A stretch of DNA of 64,000 nucleotides from Calothrix sp. PCC 7716 (GTDB lineage Bacteria > Cyanobacteriota > Cyanobacteriia > Cyanobacteriales > Nostocaceae). A model generated the notes under the pieces. The model worked only from the letters and a program-made list of their open reading frames with translations, was not told the origin of the DNA and did no database searches. Below are positions 54,312 through 63,256 of this stretch, piece by piece (the stretch's first letter is position 1; every line of letters starts with the position of its first letter). The position numbers and the translations under genes are program-made. Location of the stretch: contig NZ_AP025018.1 in NCBI RefSeq assembly GCF_019977735.1, forward strand, positions 2,790,001 through 2,854,000. Direction: 5' to 3'.

Positions 54312-56495
54312 ATGACTGATAATCACAATATTCATATTGGTAGCGGTAATTATAATGAGCGTGTTGAAGGCGACTATATCCAAGGAAATTACAATGCACC
54401 TTTGATTCACGGTGGTAGTGGTAATAATATCACGTTTAACAGAATACAGGTGCCTGATTGGGAACGGTTAAAGTTAAATCCCCCAAAAAATCTTCAGTTT
54501 CAAGGCTCTGCCAACTTTGTAGGAAGACAGTATGAACTGACCTTACTGCGTGATAGGTTGCAACTCAGAAGTGTTTACGCCATAACTGCTGTTGCTGGTA
54601 TGGGTGGCGTTGGTAAAACTGAACTGGCGATTCAATTTGTATTGCAGCATGAAGCGGACTACCCTGGTGGTATATGTTGGTTATCAGCTAGAGAATCAGA
54701 TTTAGCTGCTTCTATTGTGCAGTTTGCCCAACTTCATATGAATTTGGAAGTCCCACAACAGGATGGACGTGGAAATTCCCTGAGTCTTACTAAACAGGTA
54801 GAGTGGTGCTGGCAGCATTGGCAACCATCATCCGGACTGGTACTAATCGTACTAGATGATGTTATGGATGTGGGGAATTATCGGCTCTGGTTGCCTTCAT
54901 ATAACCGTTTCCGCGTATTAATGACAACACGGTTGCGGAATTTAGACCCTAATATTGAAGAGATTTCCTTAGATATGCTGTTACCAGAAGAAGCTTTGCA
55001 ATTATTGATAGCATTGGTGGGTCAAAAACGAGTAGAAAAGGAATACCAAACTGCCCAGCAATTATGTGAATGGTTAGGTTATCTCCCGTTAGGTTTGGAA
55101 TTAGTGGGACGATATGTGGCGAAAAAACCTCCTAACTACAAGTTAGCCCTCTTGTTGCAGCGACTCAATGAACAACGACTAGAAAATGAAGCTCTTAACT
55201 CTGAGCAGCAGTCATTGCAACAAACCCTTAGCACAGCACAGCAAGGAGTTTTAGCAGCATTTGAATTAAGCTGGCTTGAGCTTTCTCCTACAACACAGCA
55301 AGTCGCTGCATTGTTAAGCTTGTTTGCACCAAATATCTTTGTATGGCAATGGGTGGAGTCTGCATGTGAATTGCTTAATTGGAGTGCAGCTAATGTTGAA
55401 ACAGCGAACGAGCAACTATACGCACTTCATTTGATTCAATCAGTAGAGGATACATCTAGTGAGTATAAAATAAAAATTCATCCATTAATTCGGGAGTTTC
55501 TGAAAGTTAAATTAGCAGCATTACCACAAGCATTGAATTTGAAACACGCTTTTGTAGAGGTAATGGTAGCGCAAGCAAAACTTATCCCCTATTTAATAAC
55601 GGCTGAGTTGATTAATTCAGTCAAAGATGTTATTCCACATTTAGTAGAAGTGGCACAATATTTGACTGAGGCTATTAGTGATGAAAATTTAATTTTGGTT
55701 TTTTCTCGTATTGGTAGATTTTATCAAGGGCAGGGTTCGTATGCTTTAGCAGAACCTTGGTATATTCAGTGCGCCTTCATTGTACGAAAACGACTAGGAG
55801 AGGAGCATCCAGATGTTGCCTCTAGCTTTAACAACCTAGCTTTACTCTACTTACACCAAGCTCGGTATGCGGAAGCTGAACCCTTGTTTCTGCAAGCATT
55901 GGCATTAGAGAGGCGCCTTAACGGAGAGGAGCATCAATCTGTTGCCTTTAGTTTCAACCACCTAGCTCATCTCTACTTAAACCAAGCTCGGTATGCGGAA
56001 GCTGAACCCTTGCTTCTGCAAGCACTGGCACTCAACAGGCGCCTCAACGGAGAGGAGCATCCATCTGTTTCCAGTAGCCTCGATAGTCTGGCTAGTCTTT
56101 ACTTACACCAAGCTCGGTACGCGGAAGCCGAACCCTTGTTTCTGCAAGCACTGGCATTAGAGAGGCGCCTGCATAGAGAGGAGCATACAGCTGTTGCCGC
56201 TATCCTCCAAAACTTGGCTAGTCTCTACTTAAAGCAAGCTCGATACGCGGAAGCTGAACCCTTGTTTCAGCAAGCACTGGCACTTAATAGGCGCCTGCTT
56301 TCCAAGGAGCATCCATTTATTGCCGATAGCCTCCAGAACCTGGCTAGTCTCTATTCAAAGCAAGCTCGGTACTCAGAAGCTGAACCCTTGTATCAGCAAG
56401 CATTGGAAATTGCTTCAAAAAGCTTAGGGGTAGATCATCCTACCACAGCCAATATCCGTGAAAATTTAAAATCCTTGCGCGATAATTATGCTTAA
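54312..56495 (+). CDS. NB-ARC STAND NTPase with TPR sensor
   Basis: The protein has 727 residues from ATG 54312; TTG 54294 is six codons upstream. The motif HIGSGNYNERVEGDYIQGNY lies at about 6-26. An NB-ARC domain follows: FVGRQYE, P-loop GMGGVGKTE near 96-104, Walker B LIVLDDV near 178-184, LMTTR, and GYLPLGLELVG. A winged-helix region leads to about six kinesin-light-chain-type TPRs (ARYAEAEPLFLQALALERRL) from about 480 to the end. Four repeats are nearly identical at DNA level with 126-bp period. STAND NTPases of this layout sense a ligand with the TPRs and oligomerise. Its stop abuts the next gene. Probably the sensor of an NLR-like defence cassette. Confidence 0.88.
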   Translation: MTDNHNIHIGSGNYNERVEGDYIQGNYNAPLIHGGSGNNITFNRIQVPDWERLKLNPPKNLQFQGSANFVGRQYELTLLRDRLQLRSVYAITAVAGMGGVGKTELAIQFVLQHEADYPGGICWLSARESDLAASIVQFAQLHMNLEVPQQDGRGNSLSLTKQVEWCWQHWQPSSGLVLIVLDDVMDVGNYRLWLPSYNRFRVLMTTRLRNLDPNIEEISLDMLLPEEALQLLIALVGQKRVEKEYQTAQQLCEWLGYLPLGLELVGRYVAKKPPNYKLALLLQRLNEQRLENEALNSEQQSLQQTLSTAQQGVLAAFELSWLELSPTTQQVAALLSLFAPNIFVWQWVESACELLNWSAANVETANEQLYALHLIQSVEDTSSEYKIKIHPLIREFLKVKLAALPQALNLKHAFVEVMVAQAKLIPYLITAELINSVKDVIPHLVEVAQYLTEAISDENLILVFSRIGRFYQGQGSYALAEPWYIQCAFIVRKRLGEEHPDVASSFNNLALLYLHQARYAEAEPLFLQALALERRLNGEEHQSVAFSFNHLAHLYLNQARYAEAEPLLLQALALNRRLNGEEHPSVSSSLDSLASLYLHQARYAEAEPLFLQALALERRLHREEHTAVAAILQNLASLYLKQARYAEAEPLFQQALALNRRLLSKEHPFIADSLQNLASLYSKQARYSEAEPLYQQALEIASKSLGVDHPTTANIRENLKSLRDNYA

Positions 56496-56527
56496 TGATA
56501 TCGAGCGAAACTTACCAAGGTAAAATT

Positions 56528-58603
56528 ATGACTGATTCGGAGGAGAGTCCCAATCGCAATATCTCGATTAACGAAGGTAATTATAATGAGCGTATTGAGG
56601 GAGATTATGTAGAAGAGAATTATTATAACGTTTCATTTAATTTTCGGCGACAGAATAAAAATTATGCTAATATTCGACGTAAATTATTACAAATTGTCAA
56701 TGAGCGAATTGAAGCTATAATAAACAGTTCGCTTAACAACAGGGTTTACATGGTTCTAGATATGGAGCAAGACCCGGAACAGATAGAAGCCCCTTTTTTG
56801 GCAGAAGTTAAGGTAAATTTTCAACATGAAACTCATTTAAATAATACAGAAATTATTAATGTTTTTGACGACTCAGAAGTGGCTGGTAGGTTACTAATTT
56901 TAGGACAGCCAGGTGCAGGAAAAACGACGATGCTTTATAAACTGGCTCTTGAGTTAGTTAAGCGCACGTTGGCTAATAGTAATCATCCGATACCAGTAAT
57001 ATTATCTTTATCTAGTTGGAAGAATGATAATCAAAGTATCAAGGATTGGTTAGTCAGTGAGCTTAAAGATAGATATGGAGTGCGAAAAGATATTGGTAAA
57101 GAGCTAGTAGAGAATCAAGAAATTATACCTTTACTTGATGGGTTGGATGAGCTGGCGGCAGAACGTCAAGAAAGTTGTGTTATTAAAATTAATGAATTTA
57201 TACAGCCTAGTAATTGGACTAATCCTGTAGTTGTTTGTAGTCGCCTATTTGAATACGAGCGTCATCAAGCTTTATTACAGCTAAATAATTCTATAGAATT
57301 ATGTCCTCTCTCTACTGAACAGATTCATCAATATTTACTTCATACTGGTCAATTGCAATTATGGGACAGTATTAGTAATGATGCTGATTTAAGCGAATTA
57401 GCCAAAACACCACTTCTATTAAATATTATTGTACTGTCTGCTAGTGAAATTTCAATACAAACATGGCAGCAATTTAAATCAAGAGAGGAACGATTAAGTT
57501 ATTTATTTGATACTTATATCTCAGAAATGTTTAGGCGCCCTTATAAAGGTAAACAACCGAAGCAGGAAAATACTAAACGTTGGTTATGTTGGTTGGCACA
57601 GCGGTTAATTGAGTCAAGTACTACTGAATTTTTGATTGAAAGAATGCAGCCATCTTGGTTGGTTAAGAAGCGATTCCAGGTTGTATATAATTCGATTGTG
57701 TGGGGAGTTACATTCGGGCTGATTTATGGGTTGATAAGAGGGCTGAGTTATGGGCTGATTTATGAGCTGATTTATTATGGGCTGATTTGTGGGGTGATAG
57801 GAGGGCTAATTTATGGGCTAATTGATGGGGTGATTTTTAAAATATTAGAAGAGAGGATTGAACTCAACAACATAGTATTTTCAAAAAGGCTAATTTATGG
57901 GCTGATTTATGGGCTGATTTATGGGTGGCGTTTTGGGTGGAATTTTGGGTTATCTTCTGGGCTGTTTTATGTGCTATTCTCTGGGCTGATTACTGACGAG
58001 ATTAAAACAATTGAAACTCTAAAATTTTCTTTGAAAAAGTATTTAAATGGGCTGCGTTTGATGCTGATAAGAGGGCTGCGTTTGATGCTGATACCCGGGC
58101 TGATGTTGTGGCTGATATCCGGGCTAAGTCAGCTAAGTTATACGCTGATGTTGTTGCTGATAATCGGGCTGATAGTCGGGCTATTTTTTGGAATTTATGG
58201 GTTAGAAATTCAATATAAAAAGATTCCTAATCAAGGCATTCACCAATCTATTATTAACACTATTATTATATCAACAGTAACTTGTTTATTACCTACGTTG
58301 TTAATCTTTATAATTAGAACTAGCCAGCCAAATATTGATTTCAAACAAACTTTAATTTCTAGTTTAGTGTCAGGATTATGTTTCGGGTTATTTATTGGAA
58401 TACCTAAAAGTGGAATACCTGCTATTAAACATTTTATTTTGCGTATAATTCTCTGGTTTAGCGGCTGTATCCCCTGGAATTATGCTAAGTTCCTCAACTA
58501 CTCTACTAACCGCCTATTTCTGCAACGAGTAGGTGGTGGTTATCGCTTCATTCATGACCTGCTACGCCAACATTTTGCTTCTTCTTATACTCGTAATGTA
58601 TAA
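56528..58603 (+). CDS. NACHT NTPase with glycine-rich multipass membrane region
   Basis: The protein has 691 residues from ATG 56528. ATG 56495 would overlap the previous stop, but the later start matches the N-termini of the sibling proteins. The motif INEGNYNERIEGDYVEENYY lies at about 14-33. A NACHT domain follows: RLLILGQPGAGKTTM near 121-135, LLDGLDELAAER near 202-213, VVVCSR, and TPLLLNII. From about 390 to 620 the chain is a series of Gly/Leu/Ile segments (GLIYGLIRGLSYGLIY) that look membrane-embedded. It ends with RLFLQRVGGGYRFIHDLLRQHF. The NTPase could gate a pore; that is inference. Confidence 0.87.
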   Translation: MTDSEESPNRNISINEGNYNERIEGDYVEENYYNVSFNFRRQNKNYANIRRKLLQIVNERIEAIINSSLNNRVYMVLDMEQDPEQIEAPFLAEVKVNFQHETHLNNTEIINVFDDSEVAGRLLILGQPGAGKTTMLYKLALELVKRTLANSNHPIPVILSLSSWKNDNQSIKDWLVSELKDRYGVRKDIGKELVENQEIIPLLDGLDELAAERQESCVIKINEFIQPSNWTNPVVVCSRLFEYERHQALLQLNNSIELCPLSTEQIHQYLLHTGQLQLWDSISNDADLSELAKTPLLLNIIVLSASEISIQTWQQFKSREERLSYLFDTYISEMFRRPYKGKQPKQENTKRWLCWLAQRLIESSTTEFLIERMQPSWLVKKRFQVVYNSIVWGVTFGLIYGLIRGLSYGLIYELIYYGLICGVIGGLIYGLIDGVIFKILEERIELNNIVFSKRLIYGLIYGLIYGWRFGWNFGLSSGLFYVLFSGLITDEIKTIETLKFSLKKYLNGLRLMLIRGLRLMLIPGLMLWLISGLSQLSYTLMLLLIIGLIVGLFFGIYGLEIQYKKIPNQGIHQSIINTIIISTVTCLLPTLLIFIIRTSQPNIDFKQTLISSLVSGLCFGLFIGIPKSGIPAIKHFILRIILWFSGCIPWNYAKFLNYSTNRLFLQRVGGGYRFIHDLLRQHFASSYTRNV

Positions 58604-59088
58604 TACGCGCGCTTGCTCCATTCGGGATATTGTTTAATAAAGGTAACGGCGCTCACCCTTGAGGTTACTTACTCCAAATAAAATTTAATGCTCGTAACTA
58701 TAATGCTTACTTTAACAATTTAAATTTTAATTCAGTTAGACATTATGCACATATTTTAATAAACTACACTAGACTAAAGTTAAGTTGTTAGCGCAGTAAT
58801 TATTAAAAATTGTAAATCAGGGAGTATTATAAGTGTCTGCTGTTATCTCAGTAAACACCCTATATAGCTATTCGTAAAAAATTTACATAAATTTATAGCG
58901 GATTACTGGAATCATATGTTGTACATTTGTAATTTTATAGGGATATTATTTTCTCTCTAACTACTATCCGTATAAGTGATGCACATTAGTATCGTAGATA
59001 ACACTCAAATCATGCAGACCGCAGCTTGTGCCATCTTTGAGGTGACTCGGAGCCAAGTAGTTTCTTCATGCAAGGAGCCAAATTAAAC
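58604..59088. other. Spacer upstream of the CHAT gene
   Basis: This AT-rich spacer of about 485 bases has no gene I would support. It separates the two-gene NB-ARC/NACHT unit from the CHAT/NACHT unit, so it probably holds a second promoter. AAGGAG at 59072-59077 is the ribosome binding site for the CHAT gene. Confidence 0.5.
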
Positions 59089-60045
59089 ATGAAGAAGATT
59101 TTGATTTTATTAGCAAATCCTATAGATACGAATAAGCTGCGCTTAGATGAAGAAATGCGGGAAGTTCAATCTGCGCTCTTGCGTTCCAGAAGCCGTGAGC
59201 AGTTTGAACTTATATATAGAACAGCAGTTCGTATTGATGATTTACGTCGCGCGCTATTAGATAACGAACCAACTGTAGTACATTTTTCTGGTCACGGCGC
59301 CGGAACTGATGGCATAGCGTTAGAGGATAACTATGGTGGCACCCAACTAGTTAGTACAGAATCACTAAGCAATCTATTTGAGCTATTTAAAGCTAAAATT
59401 GAGTGTGTTTTACTTAATGCATGTTACTCAGAAACACAGGCTCTTGCAATTTATCACCATATTGATTGTGTGATTGGTATGGAACGTGCTGTCAGTGATA
59501 AAGCTGCTATTCATTTTTCTACAGCATTTTATGACGCTCTTGGCGCCGGGAGAAGCTATAAAGAAGCTTACGATTTTGGTTGTAACAATATTGACCTCAA
59601 TAGCATACCAGAGTCTTTAACCCCAAAAATCAAAATTAAAAATAACTCTAAAACCTTATTTCCGCTCACAGAGCAAAAATCTAATATGACTGGTAATCGC
59701 AATATTCACATTGGTAGCGGTAATTATAACGAGCGTATTGAAGGTAATTATATTCAAGGGAATTATTACGATGGCACCAAGCAACAAAACCTTGCTGACG
59801 CTGCTGCGGAAATTCAAAAGCTTTTAGAACAGTTAGACAAAACCTATCCAACTGATACGACCTTGGGCAAGATGCAAGTAGCTGCGGAAACTATCAAGGC
59901 TATTGAAAATAATCCTACTTTAGCACAAAGAGTAACTAGTGCTTTAAAAGCTGGTGGTGTTCAAGCTTTAGCTCAACTGCTTAATCATCCTGCTGCTAGC
60001 TTTGCCATTGGTGCATTAGAGGATTGGCAGAAAACCAAAGGATAA
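59089..60045 (+). CDS. CHAT (caspase-like) protease with shared motif
   Basis: The protein has 318 residues. Start 59089 is chosen because AAGGAG lies 11 bases upstream; ATG 59068 is upstream of that site. A CHAT domain occupies about 1-175: KILILLANPIDTNKLRLDEE, VVHFSGHG with His69, and VLLNACYS with Cys112. These are the catalytic dyad of clan CD proteases. The motif NIHIGSGNYNERIEGNYIQG follows at 205-224. A helical C-terminal domain (ADAAAEIQKLLEQLDKTYP ... ALKAGGVQALAQLLNHP) ends the chain. CHAT proteases cut partner proteins in bacterial immune systems. The motif after the protease suggests recruitment by the neighbouring NTPases. Confidence 0.87.
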   Translation: MKKILILLANPIDTNKLRLDEEMREVQSALLRSRSREQFELIYRTAVRIDDLRRALLDNEPTVVHFSGHGAGTDGIALEDNYGGTQLVSTESLSNLFELFKAKIECVLLNACYSETQALAIYHHIDCVIGMERAVSDKAAIHFSTAFYDALGAGRSYKEAYDFGCNNIDLNSIPESLTPKIKIKNNSKTLFPLTEQKSNMTGNRNIHIGSGNYNERIEGNYIQGNYYDGTKQQNLADAAAEIQKLLEQLDKTYPTDTTLGKMQVAAETIKAIENNPTLAQRVTSALKAGGVQALAQLLNHPAASFAIGALEDWQKTKG

Positions 60046-60111
60046 AAATGGTTTTATGAATCTAAAACGTTTACTTTCCTTGACATTGAATAAATTTACT
60101 AAGATGAAATT

Positions 60112-62391
60112 ATGGCAGATAATAAGGCGCCTGACAATCAACGTATCGATATTAACGAAGGCAATTATAACGAGCGCATTGAGGGAGATTATATCCAAGG
60201 AAGAAACAACTTTCTTAACAATAATTTTGTACTGTTTGGACGCTCAGGTAGTAATGAGTCATCAGCAAAGCATTCTCGTCTGAGACAAGATTTATTAAAA
60301 CAGGTAAATTCAGAAGTTGAAATCAGAATCAACAGTTCTCTTCATAACCGGGTTTATATTGTTCTAGATACAGAACAAAACCCAGAACAGATTGAATTAC
60401 CTTGGTCAAGTGAAATCAAAGTTAGTACTCAACCTAAAACTAAATTAAATAATACAGATATTGTTAACATTTTTGACCGAGAGGATATTGCAGGAAGATT
60501 ACTAATTTTAGGACAACCAGGCGCCGGAAAAACTACCATGCTCCTTAAACTGGCAGAAGAATTAGTAAAACGGGCTGAAAACAATTTAGAACATCCTGTC
60601 CCATTACTATTTTCTTTATCTTCTTGGAAAAATGATAATCAAAATATTGAAGATTGGTTAGTTGACCAGTTTAAAGACAAATATGGGCTGCGAAAAGATA
60701 TTGGCAAACAATGGATAAAGAATCAGCAAATCATACCTCTTCTAGATGGTCTAGATGAACTAGCGGGAGAACGTCAAGAAAGATGCGTTACTAAAATTAA
60801 CGATTTTCTAAATCCGATAAATTGGACTAATCCTGTAGTTGTTTGTAGTCGAATTCAAGAATATCAAAATTATACAACTTTATTACAGTTGAATAATAGT
60901 CTCGAATTATTTCCTTTTACGACCCAACAGATTCATCAATATTTACAAAGCACAGATAACCTACAATTATGGGACAGTATTAGTCATGATGATGATTTAA
61001 GCCAATTAGCCCAAACACCACTTCTATTAAATATTGTTGTCCTCTCTGCTGAAGAACTATCAATACAAACATGGCAGCAGTTCAAATCTTCTGAAGAACG
61101 ACTAAGCTATTTATTTGATGTTTATATCAGTAGAATGCTTAAACGTCCTTACAAGGATAAACAACTTAAGCTAGAAAATACGAGAGCGTGGTTAAGTTGG
61201 TTGGCACATCGGTTAATTGAAGAAAGTACCACTGAGTTTTTGATTGAAAAAATGCAGCCTGATTGGTTGAGCAATAAATTTCAAAAAAATATTTATAGTG
61301 TAATAGTATGGGGAGTTATAGGTGCGCTGATTTGTGGGCTGATTGTTGGGCTGATTGTTGGGCTGATTGTTGGGCTGATTGTTGGGCTGACAGAAGGGCT
61401 GATTGTTGGGCTGATTGTTGGGCTGATTTTTGGGCTGACAGAAGGGCTGATTGGAGAGCTAATAGAAAATAAAATAAAAAGTATTCAATTAATTAATCAT
61501 CTAATAAATTTTAGGATAACTATAAAATGGCTGATTATTGGGCTGACAGGAGGGCTAATTATTGGGCTGACAGGAGGGCTGACAGAAAGGCTGACAGAAG
61601 GGCTGATAGCAGGCCTGATTTATGGGCTGATAGCAGGGCTGATAGCAGGGCTGATAGGAGGTGAAATTCAACCCGTTGAAAACCTCAAATTTTCTTTTGA
61701 GAAGTCTTTAAATGGGCTGATTTGTGGGCTGATGTTTGGGCTGATTTGTGGGCTGATGCTTGCGCTGAAAGAAGGGCTGATTGTTGGGCTGATTGTTGGG
61801 CTGATAGCAGGGCTGATTTTTGGATTTGATGGGATAGAATTAGAAAATAAAACTATTCCTAATCAAGGAATTAAACAATCAGTTATTAATACTATAATTA
61901 TATCAACAGTAACTTTTTTATTGGCTTCATTATTAATATTTGTATTTGTAATTCCAAGAGTTACACCACCGAACGTTAGTCTAAACCAAAATTTAATTGA
62001 TAGCTTAGTAAAGGGATTGTGTGCTGGACTACTTATTGGAATACCTAGAAGTGGAACACCAGCTATTAAACACTTTGTTTTGCGCGTAATTCTCTGGTCT
62101 AACGGTTATATCCCTTGGAATTATGCTAAATTTCTCAACTATTGCACCAATCGGTTATTTTTGCAACGAGTCGGTGGTAGTTATCGCTTCATCCATGACC
62201 TGCTACGCCAACACTTTGCTAATTCTTATACTCAAAGAAGTCTAGCACCTGTTCAAGAAATTCCAGTAGAAATTTCTCAACGAGTTAAAAATCACATTGT
62301 CTGTACCAATACCAATTGTAGTCATAATAATCCAGCTAATCTCAACTTCTGTAATAAATGCGGAACTCCATTAATTAAACCACATACTTAA
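60112..62391 (+). CDS. NACHT NTPase with GLIVGLIV membrane repeats and zinc ribbon
   Basis: The protein has 759 residues and is a paralogue of the one at 56528. The motif INEGNYNERIEGDYIQGRNN lies at about 14-33. NACHT: RLLILGQPGAGKTTM near 131-145, LLDGLDELAGER near 212-223, VVVCSR. From about 400 to 600 there are glycine-spaced hydrophobic repeats (GLIVGLIVGLIVGLTEG) encoded by a 12-bp tandem repeat GGGCTGATTGTT. RLFLQRVGGSYRFIHDLLRQHF follows. The chain ends with a zinc ribbon CTNTNCSHNNP..NFCNKCGTPL that its sibling lacks. The number of repeats differs between the two paralogues. Confidence 0.87.
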   Translation: MADNKAPDNQRIDINEGNYNERIEGDYIQGRNNFLNNNFVLFGRSGSNESSAKHSRLRQDLLKQVNSEVEIRINSSLHNRVYIVLDTEQNPEQIELPWSSEIKVSTQPKTKLNNTDIVNIFDREDIAGRLLILGQPGAGKTTMLLKLAEELVKRAENNLEHPVPLLFSLSSWKNDNQNIEDWLVDQFKDKYGLRKDIGKQWIKNQQIIPLLDGLDELAGERQERCVTKINDFLNPINWTNPVVVCSRIQEYQNYTTLLQLNNSLELFPFTTQQIHQYLQSTDNLQLWDSISHDDDLSQLAQTPLLLNIVVLSAEELSIQTWQQFKSSEERLSYLFDVYISRMLKRPYKDKQLKLENTRAWLSWLAHRLIEESTTEFLIEKMQPDWLSNKFQKNIYSVIVWGVIGALICGLIVGLIVGLIVGLIVGLTEGLIVGLIVGLIFGLTEGLIGELIENKIKSIQLINHLINFRITIKWLIIGLTGGLIIGLTGGLTERLTEGLIAGLIYGLIAGLIAGLIGGEIQPVENLKFSFEKSLNGLICGLMFGLICGLMLALKEGLIVGLIVGLIAGLIFGFDGIELENKTIPNQGIKQSVINTIIISTVTFLLASLLIFVFVIPRVTPPNVSLNQNLIDSLVKGLCAGLLIGIPRSGTPAIKHFVLRVILWSNGYIPWNYAKFLNYCTNRLFLQRVGGSYRFIHDLLRQHFANSYTQRSLAPVQEIPVEISQRVKNHIVCTNTNCSHNNPANLNFCNKCGTPLIKPHT

Positions 62392-62428
62392 TACTCAATT
62401 TCAACTTCGACAACCCTATAGATATCCT

Positions 62429-63058
62429 CTAAATAGTTAGTTCGCAATTAAATAAATCAAGTGCGTGCTGGCATTGCATAAATATATAGTTAAGCGCTGC
62501 AAATAAGCCATCTATATTAGATAATGTGTATGATTTTATTTCTCTGGTGTAGATATTGCCCTTTAATTTACCAAATTGCCAAAATTGTCCGTTGGATACA
62601 ATTCCATATATATCTTGTTCTAAATTTTGATTAATCTTTTGAATTGCTACCATTTCAGCTAAACACTGTCCCCACCCTTTAATAAAATCATCGCGTTTAG
62701 CTTCAACGGCAATTAAGAAGGGTTTTTCAAAAACTTCTTTACCTAATGGTGATTTATTAGCCAGAATATAATTAGGTATTCCAGTAAGATTTACATCATA
62801 TGTAAGGGTTTTATGACTCCATAGTGTAAAACTTTCTCGGTAATTACGGTAGACTTCTCTCAAGATTGGAAAAACTACAGCTTCACAAATAGCATACTCT
62901 GAGTCTTCAAAAGTAAATTCTCGCAGCGAAAAGTTTAATTCTTCTCTAAAAGTTTCTCTAATATCAAATTTAGTTTCAACAACAAAACTTGCTTCAGATG
63001 ATGTTATATTAAATTCCTGTAGAACTTGAGCGATGTTTCTGTATGACTCGAATGACAT
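62429..63058 (-). CDS. Hypothetical protein with PD-(D/E)XK-like core
   Basis: The protein has 209 residues. The middle reads LTYDVNLTGIPNYILA (Asp88) and FLIAVEAKRDDFIKGWGQCLAEM (Glu119-x-Lys121). Together these match the D...ExK core and following helix of restriction-endonuclease-fold proteins. The N-terminus is helical (FESYRNIAQVLQEFNIT). Similar stand-alone proteins are common in cyanobacteria, without known role. It converges with the NACHT gene, 37 bases apart. Nuclease activity is not certain since such folds are sometimes inactive. Confidence 0.65.
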   Translation of the reverse strand: MSFESYRNIAQVLQEFNITSSEASFVVETKFDIRETFREELNFSLREFTFEDSEYAICEAVVFPILREVYRNYRESFTLWSHKTLTYDVNLTGIPNYILANKSPLGKEVFEKPFLIAVEAKRDDFIKGWGQCLAEMVAIQKINQNLEQDIYGIVSNGQFWQFGKLKGNIYTREIKSYTLSNIDGLFAALNYIFMQCQHALDLFNCELTI

Positions 63059-63095
63059 AATTTTTTCCTTATTATTTACTGATTAGTTCAAATAT

Positions 63096-63120
63096 GTATG
63101 GTGGGCAATGCCCACCTTAC
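63096..63120. repeat. GGTGGGCAATGCCCACC palindrome
   Basis: GTATGGTGGGCAATGCCCAC and the bases following belong to the family seen at 17021, 32505 and 47065. Confidence 0.8.
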
Positions 63121-63256
63121 GTAGTATTTTCACGAAAAAAAGAATAATAAATTATATTAGTAATATATCATTTTGCTTTATAAGTACTGTTTAGGCGCCT
63201 GCTATAAAGCTATTATAATGCTGAGACTAGATACGTTACAAAGCAATCAGGTATTT

